A DNA stretch of 21,855 nucleotides from Oscillospiraceae bacterium. Lineage in GTDB: Bacteria; Bacillota_A; Clostridia; Oscillospirales; WRJC01. The stretch is taken from contig WRJC01000040.1 in the NCBI GenBank assembly GCA_009782405.1, positions 4,252 to 26,106 of the forward strand, written 5' to 3'. The notes under the pieces are model-generated. The model made no database searches. It was not told the origin of the DNA and saw only the letters and a list, made by a program, of their open reading frames with translations. A program made the translations under genes and the position numbers. Positions 21,564 through 21,855 of the stretch are shown in pieces (positions within the stretch are counted from its first letter, which is position 1; each line of letters begins with the position of its first letter).

Positions 21564-21855
21564 CGTTTTTTCTCCTTGTAAAATGTTATTGTTTTCAATA
21601 TCAGGCAAAATCCGGCATATATCCACGACAGATACAATATGATGTCGCCGAAGCGGGTATATGCCGTTTTGTTTTCTACGATTTCTATCTGCTGCGTCAG
21701 CGTCTCGCGGGTTTGGATTTCGGATTTTTGGAGTATTTTCCCAGTGTTCGAGATAAACGAGGAGAGCCCCGTGTTGGCCGCCCTGACCACATAGCGGTTG
21801 TTTTCGACCGCCCGCAGCACAGCCTGCGCGTTATGCTGGTATATGGCGGGCGAAT
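21560..21855 (-). CDS. lnt: Apolipoprotein N-acyltransferase, C-terminal part (partial)
   Basis: The frame enters from the right edge of the window and ends TGA at 21562-21560. The 97 visible residues read SPAIYQHNAQAVLRAVENNR, then YVVRAANTGLSSFI, a Gly/Lys turn, and YTRFGD before a final membrane helix (ILYLSWIYAGFCLILKTI) and a basic tail. This is the conserved end of the nitrilase-like domain and last membrane segment of Lnt, which adds the third acyl chain to lipoproteins at the membrane. The catalytic Glu, Lys and Cys lie beyond the window. It leads the leftward unit and overlaps the esterase start by 4 bases. Confidence 0.88.
   Translation of the reverse strand, partial: SPAIYQHNAQAVLRAVENNRYVVRAANTGLSSFISNTGKILQKSEIQTRETLTQQIEIVENKTAYTRFGDIILYLSWIYAGFCLILKTITFYKEKKR

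Noticed and set aside
1..21855. CRISPR array, insertion sequence, phage or riboswitch
   Set aside because: No short direct-repeat array, transposase, integrase or recognisable riboswitch core was seen on reading; the tRNA-Lys 3' end has no nearby second copy that would suggest an attachment site.

Overview
The window looks like chromosomal DNA from an uncultured anaerobic Bacillota (Clostridia-like) bacterium. The clues are near-perfect sigma-A promoters (TTGACA-N17-TATAAT), strong AGGAGG-type ribosome binding sites, TTG/GTG starts, AT-rich intergenic DNA, a FeoB followed by a FeoB-associated Cys-rich membrane peptide, and a tRNA-Lys with encoded CCA. The C-terminal apolipoprotein N-acyltransferase at the right edge is less typical of Bacillota, so the assignment is tentative. 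No insertion sequence, CRISPR array, phage gene or rRNA was seen.

Left part (1-3760): the 3' end of an FtsX-type ABC permease; a small Cys/His-rich protein whose consensus promoter sits inside a perfect 15-bp inverted repeat; a large FN3-containing cytoplasmic protein with glycosidase-like features; and a terminator. Iron block (3856-6272): feoB with a histidine-rich insertion in its G domain, two identical GTTAGC-N4-GCTAAC dyads suggesting DtxR-family control, and a 50-residue FeoB-associated Cys-rich membrane peptide. Then (6288-8913) a promoter, an acyl-CoA synthetase and a TIM-barrel sugar isomerase/epimerase-like gene form one unit. A tRNA-Lys(UUU) gene with promoter, leader hairpin and terminator follows (8964-9166), then a small metallophosphoesterase and a GH127-like glycosidase.

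Middle and right: a URO-D superfamily gene runs leftward from its own consensus promoter, with a broken glycerophosphodiesterase C-terminus behind it. Diverging from it is the most unusual gene of the window: a 1125-residue protein with an ECF sigma factor at its N-terminus, an alpha-helical middle and two tandem copies (plus one diverged partial copy) of a roughly 285-residue domain. It is preceded by an RpoE-like promoter that suggests autoregulation. Converging on it from the right is a leftward unit lnt - esterase - ygiQ-type radical SAM - GH31 glycosidase, with overlapping or closely spaced genes.

The theme is carbohydrate handling inside the cell: the GH31 enzyme, GH127-like enzyme, FN3 protein and esterase all lack visible signal peptides, so they probably act on imported oligosaccharides. 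The URO-D-like and isomerase-like genes may process the products. The repeat-bearing sigma factor has no membrane segment and no visible anti-sigma gene, so it may be a soluble one-protein sensor-regulator; this is an inference. All calls are from reading the sequence; no database search was run.
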